Source: an uncultured Collinsella sp. (GTDB lineage: Bacteria > Actinomycetota > Coriobacteriia > Coriobacteriales > Coriobacteriaceae). Taken from it: a stretch of DNA of 64,000 bases. The stretch spans positions 1-64,000 of the forward strand of contig UQIT01000008.1 in assembly GCA_900541175.1 (NCBI GenBank), given 5' to 3'. The notes under the pieces were generated by a model, which ran no database searches, was not told the origin of the DNA, and saw only the letters and a list, made by a program, of their open reading frames with translations. Positions 43,709 through 52,514 of the stretch are shown here, one piece after another. Both the position numbers and the translations under genes were made by a program. Position 1 is the stretch's first letter. Every line of letters starts with the position of its first letter.

Positions 43709-43954
43709 ATGGCTACTGATCATGAGCTCGCACTGTACGTTATGACCGGCTGCCCGTATTGCATAAAGGTCAAGCGTTTCCTTGCCGATAACGGCGTGAC
43801 CATTCCCGAGCGCAATATCTCGACCGATTCCGATGCCGAACAGACACTTATCGCCGTCGGCGGAAAACGCCAGGTTCCCTGCCTATTCATCGACGGCAAA
43901 CCACTCTACGAATCGAGCGACATCATCGCATGGGTACAGGAGAACCTGCTCTAG
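43709..43954 (+). CDS. Glutaredoxin-family protein
   Basis: The 81-aa thioredoxin-fold protein has the active-site CPYC in MTGCPYCIKVKRF, the cis-proline loop RQVPCLFIDG and the C-terminal SSDIIAWVQ, matching glutaredoxin 3-like or NrdH-like proteins. It reduces disulfides or glutathionyl groups. TTGGAGA precedes ATG 43709. It lies 51 bases after the regulator gene and ends just before a GTCCC-type hairpin shared with the convergent dus gene. Confidence 0.9.
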   Translation: MATDHELALYVMTGCPYCIKVKRFLADNGVTIPERNISTDSDAEQTLIAVGGKRQVPCLFIDGKPLYESSDIIAWVQENLL

Positions 43955-43962
43955 TGCAACAG

Positions 43963-44016
43963 AGTCGTTGGGGACGTTCTTAAATGACTAGTCGTTAAAG
44001 AACGTCCCCAATGACT
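43963..44016. repeat. GTCCC-type hairpin between glutaredoxin and dus genes
   Basis: AGTCGTTGGGGACGTTCTT and AAGAACGTCCCCAATGACT pair with one mismatch. It separates two convergent genes and probably terminates both. Confidence 0.75.
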
Positions 44017-44018
44017 AG

Positions 44019-44972
44019 CTAGCTGTGGAAGCGGGCTATGGGCGCAAGTGGCTGCTCGCGAAAGACGCGATCGACGGCGGCGCGGTATTCGTCGACCTTT
44101 TTAGTCTTACGCACGAGCTTGTGGACGGTAGCGGGGTCGGCGAAGGCGCATTTGGCGTAGAACCACCACTCCTTCATGCGAAAGACCGCATTACCGCCAA
44201 TCTCTTCTGCATATGCCGCAAACAGCGTGTCGTGGAAGCGCTGCAGCTCAGCAGCCGTTGCAGCAGGGCCGCCCTTGACCATGCGAGCCAGCGCGGGGTT
44301 CGCAAGCAAGCCACGCCCCAGCATCACATGGCGTGTACCGGGATAGGTCTCAACCAGCGCGTCCATATCCTCAAGATCAAAAATGTCACCGTTATAGGCG
44401 ACCGGAAACGGCGCGCGCTCCAGTGTCTCGCCGTAAAACTCCTTGCGCGGCGTGCCCGTATAGCGGTCCTTTTGCACGCGCGGGTGCACGATTAGCTCGG
44501 CCAGCGGCATGCGGCAGTAAAGGTCGAGCACGCGCTCGTATTCGCCGTCGTCCTCGAGCCCCAACCTAGTCTTGACCGACACCGGCAGCGGAGAGCGTTC
44601 GCACACGTCGCTTAGAAACACCTCGAGCTCATCGAGATTGCGCAGGAAACCCGAGCCCTTGCCCTTAGCGACAACCGTTCCCGAAGGGCAACCCAGGTTG
44701 AGATTGACCTCCCGATAGCCCATGTCGGCGAGCACCTGTGCCGCCCACACAAACTCGTCCGCGTTCTTGGACATCAGCTGAGGCACTACGTTAAGCCCCT
44801 GGTTATTGACAGAATCGATCTCCTTAAACGCCTTGCCGCCAAAGCGGTTTCCCACCCGCGGCGGCGGCAAAAACGGCGTGTAATAGCAATCGAGCGCACC
44901 GAAGCACTCCGCATGCACGCGACGGAACACATGCCCGGTAATCCCCTCCATAGGGGCAAGCGAAAGAATCAT
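44019..44972 (-). CDS. tRNA-dihydrouridine synthase family protein
   Basis: The 317-aa TIM-barrel flavoenzyme starts ILSLAPMEGITGHVFRR (FMN loop) and has the catalytic Cys95 in LNLGCPSGTVVAKGKGSGFL, the FMN contact VSVKTRLGLED, the HPRVQKDRYTGTP substrate segment and GDIFDLED with MLGRGLLANP near the end. It reduces uridine in the tRNA D-loop. The sequence resembles bacterial DusA/B/C-like proteins of the Coriobacteria; the site of modification is not inferable. Confidence 0.9.
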   Translation of the reverse strand: MILSLAPMEGITGHVFRRVHAECFGALDCYYTPFLPPPRVGNRFGGKAFKEIDSVNNQGLNVVPQLMSKNADEFVWAAQVLADMGYREVNLNLGCPSGTVVAKGKGSGFLRNLDELEVFLSDVCERSPLPVSVKTRLGLEDDGEYERVLDLYCRMPLAELIVHPRVQKDRYTGTPRKEFYGETLERAPFPVAYNGDIFDLEDMDALVETYPGTRHVMLGRGLLANPALARMVKGGPAATAAELQRFHDTLFAAYAEEIGGNAVFRMKEWWFYAKCAFADPATVHKLVRKTKKVDEYRAAVDRVFREQPLAPIARFHS

Positions 44973-44995
44973 CTACTCTTCTCTCATATCAACGG

Positions 44996-45026
44996 ATGTG
45001 ACAAAGGAACCGCCCCCTTGTTACAT
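44996..45026. repeat. GTCCC palindrome, copy 3 (degenerate)
   Basis: ATGTGACAAAGGAAC and GCCCCCTTGTTACAT align with the perfect copy at 9876, with several mismatches. Confidence 0.7.
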
Positions 45027-45111
45027 GCATTATGCCTTGTGCTCCAGATGATTCACAAGGCAGAGGCAGCAGCTTGACGATAATCACCCTTGCATCCGGC
45101 GCCTCATGCAA

Positions 45112-45293
45112 CGAAGGTGAATGGTTTTCCGCGAAGTGAACGAGTGAAATCGGACCCTCGATGCATCGACACTTTTGGAAGGCCAATTCCTGCGGTTTTA
45201 TCACTCAAATCCTGCGGTTTTAGCGTCGAAAAACGTGGGTGCTTCAGGGGTCCAAATTAGGTCGTTCACTTCTCGGGAAACCATTCACCTTCG
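45112..45293 (+). mobile_element. MITE-like palindromic element, copy B (182 bp)
   Basis: Ends CGAAGGTGAATGGTTTTCCG and its near-complement are imperfect. The interior has AATTCCTGCGGTTTT and AATCCTGCGGTTTT. Orientation is the same as copy A and opposite to copy C. Confidence 0.78.
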
Positions 45294-45470
45294 ATTTGCT
45301 GTTTGTGGGCATCGGCAGCGGCTTCATGCTCCAAAAGACGACGTTCGCGATCAAACGATCACCAACAGCACGCTGTTGACCGCTATGTATGAACAACAGA
45401 CGTCCTTCACTCATCTATACTCAAGAGCGTGTGCACATCGCCCCCGAAAAACGATAAGAGTCGAGGCCCC

Positions 45471-46604
45471 ATGCAGCAGCTCACCGAGCAAGAAAAGAAA
45501 CGTATCCAGCGGTACTGCACATACCCCAAAATCGCAGCGACCGCACTCGTCATGTCGTTCGTAGCATGCCTGTTGATGTTGCCGCTCCAAATGATCAACG
45601 ATATCGCGTTCCACCAAAAGGAATTCCAACCCGCGGGCATATATACCGCCATCGCACTCACCGTAATCGAACTCGCCATCTTTTGCTATTGCGCTCTTGC
45701 GCCGCGCTTTGGAATGCAGGGCAAACAGTGGAAGGAGCTGCAGAGCAGGCTTGCGGTAGCCCAAACCAACAAAGACCGCTCCGCGGAGGTCGCCGGTGTG
45801 CTTGCCACGCAAGCTGCCGGCCGCCTGCTCAAGAATAGCGATAACGATCTCGCACGCAACCTGGGCGGTGCCGCCGAGGTCGCCAGCACCGTGGGGGCAG
45901 TCGCCACGGCGGCAGACGTGCTGGCCGAGACCTCGAGCAATGCCGAGGCCATGGCGGCTGCATACGGCGTTGCGATTCCGAGCGCCAAGAAACAGATTAT
46001 CGCGCTCATCGCAGTGCCCGCCATTGTGCTGCTTGGCGTCTACATCCCTCAGTTTGTCCAGGGAAATAACGAGCTTCAGGTAAGAAAGGCTGCAGCCGCC
46101 GAGCAGCTCGCCATCGCGCAGGATGCCTTGGAGCCCGTGTGCGAACGCGTCGCCGCAGACGACCCGTACGAGTCGTATCACGACTACGGCTACCGCATTA
46201 TCGGCTATCTGCGCGATAATGACCTCGGCGCTCAAGCAGTCTATGTCTACCTTTCTTTTGATGCAGACGGCATGCTCACGGACGTCGATTACACCAGTCA
46301 GATCGACCCCGAGGCAAGCCCTGCAGACAACCTCGCCCGCGCCGAGCAGGATATCGCGACGCTCTGCGCCCCGCTCAACGGGTTGGACATTTCCGTTGCC
46401 ACACCGGACCTCCTCACGCCATGCAGCCTGTCGGATGAATTTAAACAGGCATTTTTAGCCGGATCCCTATATGAAGAAATCAGCATCAAGACGGAGGACG
46501 AATCTATCAAGTCGTACTACACCTTTGACACCGAGCCCAAGGAAGAGTTCGACGAATACACCCACCCGGAAATTAGGCTCATGCTCTCTGCAAAGAAGAA
46601 CTAA
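45471..46604 (+). CDS. Membrane protein of unknown function
   Basis: The 377-aa protein has two N-terminal helices (AATALVMSFVACLLMLPLQM and YTAIALTVIELAIFCYCAL), a soluble stretch (about 85-180) rich in Ala and Thr (ATQAAGRLL, TVGAVATAADVLAETSS), a third helix (QIIALIAVPAIVLLGVYIPQF) and a C-terminal acidic domain with no recognised fold. It lies between MITE copies B and C. ATG 45471 has a GAGG site. I do not recognise the family. Confidence 0.75.
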   Translation: MQQLTEQEKKRIQRYCTYPKIAATALVMSFVACLLMLPLQMINDIAFHQKEFQPAGIYTAIALTVIELAIFCYCALAPRFGMQGKQWKELQSRLAVAQTNKDRSAEVAGVLATQAAGRLLKNSDNDLARNLGGAAEVASTVGAVATAADVLAETSSNAEAMAAAYGVAIPSAKKQIIALIAVPAIVLLGVYIPQFVQGNNELQVRKAAAAEQLAIAQDALEPVCERVAADDPYESYHDYGYRIIGYLRDNDLGAQAVYVYLSFDADGMLTDVDYTSQIDPEASPADNLARAEQDIATLCAPLNGLDISVATPDLLTPCSLSDEFKQAFLAGSLYEEISIKTEDESIKSYYTFDTEPKEEFDEYTHPEIRLMLSAKKN

Positions 46605-46646
46605 AGGCTTACGCTCTAATTGCCGCTCGCAAACATCGTCTATATC

Positions 46647-46830
46647 TCGAGGTCTAATACTTTTCCGAGAAGTGAACGGCTGTATTTGGACCCCCGAAGC
46701 ATCGACATTTTCTGACGCCAAAACCGCAGGATTCAACAATCAAAACCGCAGGAAATTGCATCTCAAAAGTGTCGACGCTTCGGGGGTCCATTTTGACTCG
46801 TTCACTTCTCGGAAAAGTATTAGACCTCGA
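46647..46830 (-). mobile_element. MITE-like palindromic element, copy C (184 bp, inverted)
   Basis: The 31-bp ends (46647-46677 and 46800-46830) begin TCGAGGTCTAATACTTTTCC and are perfect. Further inward, TGGACCCCCGAAGC and its near-complement extend the pairing, so the whole unit can fold into one long hairpin. The internal motif is reversed (AAAACCGCAGGATT), so it faces copy B. Confidence 0.8.
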
Positions 46831-46845
46831 ATTCATAAGCCGCTC

Positions 46846-46877
46846 AATGTGACAAAGGGACCGTCCCTTGTCACATT
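46846..46877. repeat. GTCCC palindrome, copy 4
   Basis: AATGTGACAAAGGGAC and GTCCCTTGTCACATT, one T shorter than copy 1. It overlaps the stop codon of the large ABC gene by 2 bases. Confidence 0.8.
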
Positions 46878-49800
46878 ATTCAGAGCGCAGGGCCTCCACG
46901 GGATCCTTCCTGGACGCGCTGCGGGCGGGCAGCAGGCCGGCAACGACCGTCAACAGCACCGAAATCGCAATGAGCACCAGCGCATCCTGCACGGGCAGGC
47001 TCATCAGATTGGGTACCTGTTTGGCAGCAAGCACCCAGGCATTAACCGGAAAGCTCACGGCCACCACGACGACAACAGCAAAGACGCCGGCAATGAGGCC
47101 CTCGATAAAGGTCTCGGCATTGAATACGTTGGCCACGTTGCGCTTCGACGCGCCGATCGCGCGCAGGATGCCAATCTCCTTCTTGCGCTCCAGCACGCTG
47201 ATGTAGGTGATGATGCCGATCATGATGGAGCTCACCACCAGGCTAATACTCACGAATGCGATGAGCACCAAGCTGATGGTGTTCACGATGTCGGTCACCG
47301 AACCCATGATGATGCCCATGTAGTCGGTGTACGAGATCGCCTGCTCATCGTGGCCGGCGGCTTTGACCTGCTTGTTGTACGCATCGATGTGATCGAGTAC
47401 GCGCTCCTTGGCCTCAAAGTCGCGCGGGAAAATCTTGACCGAGATGGGGTCGGCCTCGTCCGCATAGCCCAGCGTGGTCAGATTGTTATCGTAGGTGAGC
47501 TTCGACGCCTTGGCATAGCTCATCATGAGCGAGCTCAGGTCCTCGGCGTCCATGTTGAAGTGAATGGCATGAGCAAAGGCACTCGCATCCACGCGCATGG
47601 CGGTCGCCAGGCTAGCAAAACTCGAAGACATCTGCGTCGCCATCTGACCCATGAGCCCTGCCGCGCCTGCTTTAAGCTGGGACGATACCGTTGTCGCTAT
47701 CTGGTCGCTGATTGTCTTGGTCACCTGGTCCATTGCCTGTTGCAGATACGGAGCCAGCTGCTTTTGGACATAGTCGGTCATCGCCTGCTGCAGGCGCTCG
47801 GCCAGAGCATCGCCGCCGAGCGCTTTGAGCTGGGCCAGGATTTGCTGGGCAGCGGTATCATTCTCAAGATACGTCGAGAATGCGGCAGCGAGCTTTGACG
47901 CGTCTTTAAGATCTTCGGGTGTCAGCGCCTTAAACTGATCAGACTGCAAAAAGCCCTCAAACAGCTGGTTGGCAAGCGTTCCCACCTGCTGCATTTGCTC
48001 GGGCGTGAGTTCCAGACCGTCAAAGATACCCGAGAAATCTGGGGTTGGCGCTTTGGCCATGATGTCGCCAAAGTCGATGTCTTTCCCAACACCCGAAAGG
48101 TCAATGTCCAGCCCGGACAAATCGATACCAGAAAGGTCCATACCGCCGGCTGCACCCGAGAGCGCAGACGCATCGAACGAGAACGCGCTCTTGAGCGCCG
48201 CCTCGTCCACACTGAACATGCTGCCCAGATCCACGCCTTGCTTGGCCTCGCCCTGCAGTTCATCGAAAGACTTGCCCGTAAAGACATCCGTCTCGGGATG
48301 CGCAAGCTGCTCTTGCACAATTTGCGAATCGGCGGCGCGCTCCATAAGCCGGCGAGTCAGCGCATGCGTATAGGCAATGCCCGGAGACAACGCGCTCGCA
48401 TTGGCCGTCTCGTTAGGTCGTACCACGCCCACAATGCGCACGTCGATACCGTCGGCAACCTTGGCAGCCATAAAGTCGGCGTCGCCAGACATGTCGGTCC
48501 ACATGCCGGTCTCTTCATTTTTGCGATAGGCATCGGCCGGCGACAGCACCTTAAACGTCGTGGACAGAGCATCGTCGTAGGTAAAGTCGGTGCCGGTCTC
48601 GGGCGTTTCGACCCCACCGTCAGCCGCCATAGCGCTGTTTACCAGATCGTTGAGCTCATTGATATCCAGCGCACCGATGCTGTAGAGCGTGTAGTCGCCC
48701 ACCGTACCACGACTCGAAAGCACCATCACGGCTTCGTTGGCGGACGTGGGCCAATGACCGGCGACGACATCGTACTGGCTGTCGAGCAGGCTCTGGTCGT
48801 CAATCATCTCGTTAAAGACCGAGGTTCCCATGGATTCCATGCTCACCGTTGCCGCCGAGCTCGCGCCTCCGCTCATGGCCTCGGTCATGGCGTTGGGCAC
48901 CAGCCGGACAGGCTTCTCATCGCCCTTGCCGGCACGATAGACAACCGGCGATACACCGTAGCCGTACTGGAGGGCATTGACCTCTTTATCGATGCCGTCG
49001 CCACCGGCATCGAGCCATGCCTTAAAGCTCGTCATGTCGTTAGACTTAACGCTCGCAAACATGTCCTTTACGGCCGTAACCACGGGGATCTTATCGGTTC
49101 CCTTAGCTTTGCCACCAGTACCGTCGGACAAATCCCCGCCGTTGGACGCCTCATCATCCGTGGCCCCCTGTCCGCCCATCATGGACGACAGGTCGTAATC
49201 CTGCTTGGAAATGGTGAGCGGGTAGCTCGAAAGCGTATCCTCCTCGACCTTCTTGATGTAGCCGTTTACGCCATTGGACAGCGCCAGAATCGCCGCGATA
49301 CCGATAATGCCAATCGAGCCCGCAAAGGCAGTCATGGCCGTGCGGCCCTTCTTGGTCATGAGATTTCGGGCAGAAAGCCCCAGCGCCGTCACAAAGCTCA
49401 TCGAGGTTTTGCGCGTAGGCTTGGCCTCGCGGCGCGTGGCGTCAGCGACATCGAAAGGATCGGAATCGTCGGTGATCTTGCCGTCCGCCAGGTTAACGAT
49501 GCGCGTGGCGTATTGGTACGCCAGCTCGGGATTGTGCGTGACCATAATAACCAGACGGTCGCGTGCCACGTCCTTGAGCAAATCCATGACCTGCACGGAT
49601 GTCGTTGAGTCCAGGGCGCCGGTCGGCTCGTCTGCCAGCACAATCTCGGGATCGTTGATCAGCGCACGGGCGATGGCCACACGCTGCATCTGCCCGCCCG
49701 AAAGTTGGCTCGGGCGCTTGTTAACGTGCTCGCCCAGGCCGACTTTCTCCAACGCCTCGCGCGCACGCTGGCGGCGTTCGGCATGTCCCACGCCCGAGAG

Positions 49801-50127
49801 CGTGAGCGCCAGCTCCACGTTTTCCAAAATGGTCTGATGCGGAATGAGGTTATAGCTCTGGAACACAAAGCCGATGCGGTTGTTGCGATAGGCATCCCAA
49901 TCGCGATCGTGAAAGTCCTTGGTCGAGATGCCGTCGATCAGCAGGTCGCCGGAATCGAAATGATCGAGCCCACCGATAACGTTGAGCATCGTGGTTTTAC
50001 CCGAGCCCGAGGGACCCAGAATGGCCACGAACTCGTTATCGCGAAAAGACAGGCTTACGCTGTCGAGCGCCACCTGCGTAAACGACTGCGTAACATACCT
50101 TTTGCAAATACCTTTGAGCTCCAACAT
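46876..50127 (-). CDS. MacB-type ABC protein with a very large extracytoplasmic domain
   Basis: The 1083-aa protein has an N-terminal ABC ATPase (1-225; Walker A GPSGSGKT near 38, signature LSGGQMQRVAIARAL, Walker B LADEPTGALDS), a first membrane helix (about 260-285, FAGSIGIIGIAAILALS), a roughly 660-residue extracytoplasmic section, and three C-terminal helices of FtsX/MacB type (SLVLIAFVSISLVVSSIMIG and the following). MacB proper is about 650 aa. The outside region has MacB periplasmic traits plus an aspartate-rich repeat segment (LSGIDLSGLDIDLSGVG) and helical runs. It probably exports or senses peptides or cell-wall antibiotics. ATG 50127 has GAGAGG. Confidence 0.87.
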   Translation of the reverse strand: MLELKGICKRYVTQSFTQVALDSVSLSFRDNEFVAILGPSGSGKTTMLNVIGGLDHFDSGDLLIDGISTKDFHDRDWDAYRNNRIGFVFQSYNLIPHQTILENVELALTLSGVGHAERRQRAREALEKVGLGEHVNKRPSQLSGGQMQRVAIARALINDPEIVLADEPTGALDSTTSVQVMDLLKDVARDRLVIMVTHNPELAYQYATRIVNLADGKITDDSDPFDVADATRREAKPTRKTSMSFVTALGLSARNLMTKKGRTAMTAFAGSIGIIGIAAILALSNGVNGYIKKVEEDTLSSYPLTISKQDYDLSSMMGGQGATDDEASNGGDLSDGTGGKAKGTDKIPVVTAVKDMFASVKSNDMTSFKAWLDAGGDGIDKEVNALQYGYGVSPVVYRAGKGDEKPVRLVPNAMTEAMSGGASSAATVSMESMGTSVFNEMIDDQSLLDSQYDVVAGHWPTSANEAVMVLSSRGTVGDYTLYSIGALDINELNDLVNSAMAADGGVETPETGTDFTYDDALSTTFKVLSPADAYRKNEETGMWTDMSGDADFMAAKVADGIDVRIVGVVRPNETANASALSPGIAYTHALTRRLMERAADSQIVQEQLAHPETDVFTGKSFDELQGEAKQGVDLGSMFSVDEAALKSAFSFDASALSGAAGGMDLSGIDLSGLDIDLSGVGKDIDFGDIMAKAPTPDFSGIFDGLELTPEQMQQVGTLANQLFEGFLQSDQFKALTPEDLKDASKLAAAFSTYLENDTAAQQILAQLKALGGDALAERLQQAMTDYVQKQLAPYLQQAMDQVTKTISDQIATTVSSQLKAGAAGLMGQMATQMSSSFASLATAMRVDASAFAHAIHFNMDAEDLSSLMMSYAKASKLTYDNNLTTLGYADEADPISVKIFPRDFEAKERVLDHIDAYNKQVKAAGHDEQAISYTDYMGIIMGSVTDIVNTISLVLIAFVSISLVVSSIMIGIITYISVLERKKEIGILRAIGASKRNVANVFNAETFIEGLIAGVFAVVVVVAVSFPVNAWVLAAKQVPNLMSLPVQDALVLIAISVLLTVVAGLLPARSASRKDPVEALRSE

Positions 50128-50280
50128 GGACGGCAACCTCTCCCACGCGGGCACGCTCGCCCGCTCTCCCCCGCCGTTCGTATTCGACGCGTTTGTCCTA
50201 CTCTATCCCCATTTTTTGCCGGAGCCAGTGAGGAATGTAGTGAACCACGCCAAAAAACGAACGGGACGGCACCCAAAAGA

Positions 50281-50302
50281 AGAGGTCCCGAGCGGGACCT
50301 CT
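50281..50302 (-). terminator. Intrinsic terminator after the TlpA-like gene
   Basis: AGAGGTCCC and GGGACCTCT pair around GAGC; on the minus strand the stem is followed by TCTTTT. The rest of the gap 50128-50381 shows nothing else clear. Confidence 0.75.
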
Positions 50303-50381
50303 ATATGGTGGAGTTTATCTTGAAAGGTAGCGGACTACTCCGCACAGCGGCGCACGATCCTCGCTACGCTTTACGCGTTTT

Positions 50382-51353
50382 TTACTGCTCGCTATTCGCA
50401 ATCGCCTGGTCGATAAGCTTGTCGAGTGCTGCGCGCTGCTCGGCGGAGCTGATGGCTCCCACGATTGGATCTCCTACGATGTTGCCATTCTGATCGATGA
50501 CATACGTTGTCGGGAACGAGAACAAATTTGACGTAAACTTACCGGCCTCGCTATCCGACTTGAACCAGATGTTCTTATATGTCACGCCCTTCTTGCTCAG
50601 CACGTCCTTGGCATCTGCAATCTCGCCCTTGTTGCCATCGAGCGTAAAGGAATTGACGCCCACGACCTGGCCGCCCTTCTCGGCAAGCTCCTGATTCAGT
50701 TTCTCAAGATCGCCCAGCTCGCCCACGCACGGCTTGCAAGTAGTGAACCAGAAGTTCATGACGGTGACCTTGTTCTTAGAGAACAGCTCGTCGCTATTCA
50801 CGTCGTTGCCATCCAGGTCCTTGCCCGTAAAGCTGGGGAACTTCGTCGCCTCGCTCGAAGCATTGGCACCAGCCGTCATGCCAGCGGTCGAAGCGTCGAC
50901 GCTCTCGCCTGCACTCGGCGTGCTTCCACAGCCGGGGAACTCCTTCTCCAGGCTCTCGAGCTTGTCCTCGATCTCCTTGATCTGCTGTGCACCGGCCTTG
51001 AGTGTCTTAAGCTCATCCGCCGTGAACTCATCCTTGGCGCCGTCGATGGTCTTGAGCAGAAAATCGCCGTAATTGCTGCCATCCTCAATCATTGCCGAGT
51101 CTTTATTTGCCGCATTGAATACCTTTTCCCACAGCGCGTTATCACTCGAAAAGATCTCGTTCTCCTTCTGCATGAGCTTCGCATACAGCTCGGCGGCCTC
51201 GTCGGCATTGGCCGGCTTCTGCGCAGTGAGTTCTGCGATCTTAGGATCGGAGCTCGCAGATTCGCTCGCATTGCCACCAGGTGCCGAACACGCCACAAGA
51301 CACAAGGCCAGCACCGGCACCATAAACAGGGCCGCAATCTTAGAAAGCTTCAT
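50382..51353 (-). CDS. TlpA-like thiol-disulfide lipoprotein
   Basis: The 323-aa protein has a lipobox (LCLVAC, Cys22), a helical N-terminal region (about 35-150, with an isolated pair around FPGCGST) and a C-terminal thioredoxin/AhpC domain with the active-site CKPC (Cys206-Cys209) in NFWFTTCKPCVGELGDLEK, plus the cis-proline loop FSFPTTYVI. It reduces or exchanges disulfides outside the membrane. It belongs to an operon with the NapH-like Fe-S gene and the small CxxC gene. ATG 51353 is preferred because GGAGG is well spaced. Confidence 0.88.
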   Translation of the reverse strand: MKLSKIAALFMVPVLALCLVACSAPGGNASESASSDPKIAELTAQKPANADEAAELYAKLMQKENEIFSSDNALWEKVFNAANKDSAMIEDGSNYGDFLLKTIDGAKDEFTADELKTLKAGAQQIKEIEDKLESLEKEFPGCGSTPSAGESVDASTAGMTAGANASSEATKFPSFTGKDLDGNDVNSDELFSKNKVTVMNFWFTTCKPCVGELGDLEKLNQELAEKGGQVVGVNSFTLDGNKGEIADAKDVLSKKGVTYKNIWFKSDSEAGKFTSNLFSFPTTYVIDQNGNIVGDPIVGAISSAEQRAALDKLIDQAIANSEQ

Positions 51354-51382
51354 AGTCATTCCTCCGTTTTGTCGAAGCTTGT

Positions 51383-52285
51383 TTACTTTTTATCGGCGGT
51401 CAAGGGGAGCTTTTCCGCCGACACATCCAGGCCATAGCGATAGCTGATGGCATCGACAGGACAGGCCCCGATGCACTTTCCGCACCGGATGCATTCAGCA
51501 TGATTGGGCGCGCGGACCACATCAACGTCCATCTGACAAACCTTTGAGCACTTGCCGCACGAGACACATTTGCATGCATCGACCCGGATCCCCAGTAGGG
51601 ATACCTTATTCATGAGCGCATAGAATGCGCCGAGTGGACAAATCCATTTGCAGAAGGGGCGGTAGAACAAAACGCTCAGCACTACCACGGCAATGAGAAC
51701 GGCAAGTTTCCAAGTAAAGAGATGTCCCAACGCAGATCGAATGCCGGCATTAGCAATGGCCAGCGGAATGGCGCCCTCGAGCACGCCCTGCGGACAGATG
51801 TACTTACAAAAGAACGGATCGCCCATGCCCACGTCGTTAACCACCAAGACGGGCAGCAGCACCGCGGCAAACAGCAGCACGACGTACTTGATGTACGTGA
51901 GCGGCTTAAGCTTTTTCGTGGAGAACTTTTTGCCGGGAATCTTGTGAAGCAGCTCCTGAAGCCAGCCAAACGGGCACAGAAAGCCGCATACAAAGCGTCC
52001 CAGCAGCACGCCGAGCAAAATGAGCGTACCGGTAACATAGTAAGAAAAGTTGAACTTGGAAGAACCTACCACCGACTGGAACGACCCGATGGGGCACGCA
52101 CCCGATGCCGCGGGGCACGAATAGCAATTAAGTCCAGGTACGCAGACGGTTTTTCCCGCGCCCTGATAGATGCCGCCTTTGGCAAAGTTTGGCAGGTGAA
52201 TGTTGGTAATAAGTGTTGCCGCCGCCTGAATGAATCCGCGAAATCGGGCCAAAACATGCGACGCAGTGTTTTCTCTTTTATCCAA
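51383..52285 (-). CDS. NapH/CcdA-type 4Fe-4S membrane protein
   Basis: The 300-aa protein has about five helices, three CxxxCP motifs (CGFLCPFG, CKYICPQG, CKWICPLG), an outer cysteine group CYSCPAASGACPIG and two C-terminal ferredoxin clusters (CVSCGKCSKVC and CIRCGKCIGACP). It resembles NapH/NosR-type electron carriers that move electrons from the cytoplasm to outer redox partners, here probably TlpA. The start is placed at TTG 52285, overlapping the stop of the small CxxC gene by 8 bases, because GGAG lies upstream; an earlier start would read through that gene. Confidence 0.82.
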   Translation of the reverse strand: MDKRENTASHVLARFRGFIQAAATLITNIHLPNFAKGGIYQGAGKTVCVPGLNCYSCPAASGACPIGSFQSVVGSSKFNFSYYVTGTLILLGVLLGRFVCGFLCPFGWLQELLHKIPGKKFSTKKLKPLTYIKYVVLLFAAVLLPVLVVNDVGMGDPFFCKYICPQGVLEGAIPLAIANAGIRSALGHLFTWKLAVLIAVVVLSVLFYRPFCKWICPLGAFYALMNKVSLLGIRVDACKCVSCGKCSKVCQMDVDVVRAPNHAECIRCGKCIGACPVDAISYRYGLDVSAEKLPLTADKK

Positions 52286-52427
52286 TTCCGATACACTCCA
52301 AGCACAGCCTAATCGCTTTGGCCAGCACGGCATCCGCCTCGCCACGCATAACACCAAAGCACACCATGGTAATTCCGACGATCAACAAAGCGACCTGTAC
52401 CACGGGTTTTACCGCTTTGAACAACAC
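52278..52427 (-). CDS. CD1871A-like CxxC small membrane protein (49 aa)
   Basis: A short frame starts GTG 52427 (or TTG 52424) 5-8 bases after AAAGGAG and ends TAA 52278-52280. The product has one helix (KPVVQVALLIVGITMVCFG) followed by VMRGEADAVLAKAIR and the ending LCLECIGIG, with Cys42 and Cys45. This RGEA...CLECIGIG pattern is that of the CD1871A-type CxxC small proteins that sit next to NapH-like and TlpA genes. It is the first gene of the operon and is translationally coupled to the Fe-S gene. The role is inferred to be a thiol or electron partner. Confidence 0.72.
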   Translation of the reverse strand: MLFKAVKPVVQVALLIVGITMVCFGVMRGEADAVLAKAIRLCLECIGIG

Positions 52428-52514
52428 GACCACTCCTTTCGTTACGCGACCATTGGACCATATCGACTATAAAATCCGTGTTAAGCGCGATTTGGAATGT
52501 GCAAGGAGACTGTT

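Larger units (their letters stand above)
44973..45470. other. Intergenic region, 498 bp, holding a GTCCC palindrome and MITE copy B
   Basis: It contains the GTCCC palindrome 44996-45026, MITE-like copy B 45112-45293 and about 175 bases of leader for the next gene. No coding signal is convincing. Confidence 0.7.

Noticed and set aside
47995..49608. 537-codon frame opposite the MacB-like gene
   Set aside because: Shadow of a long real gene; no protein family seen.
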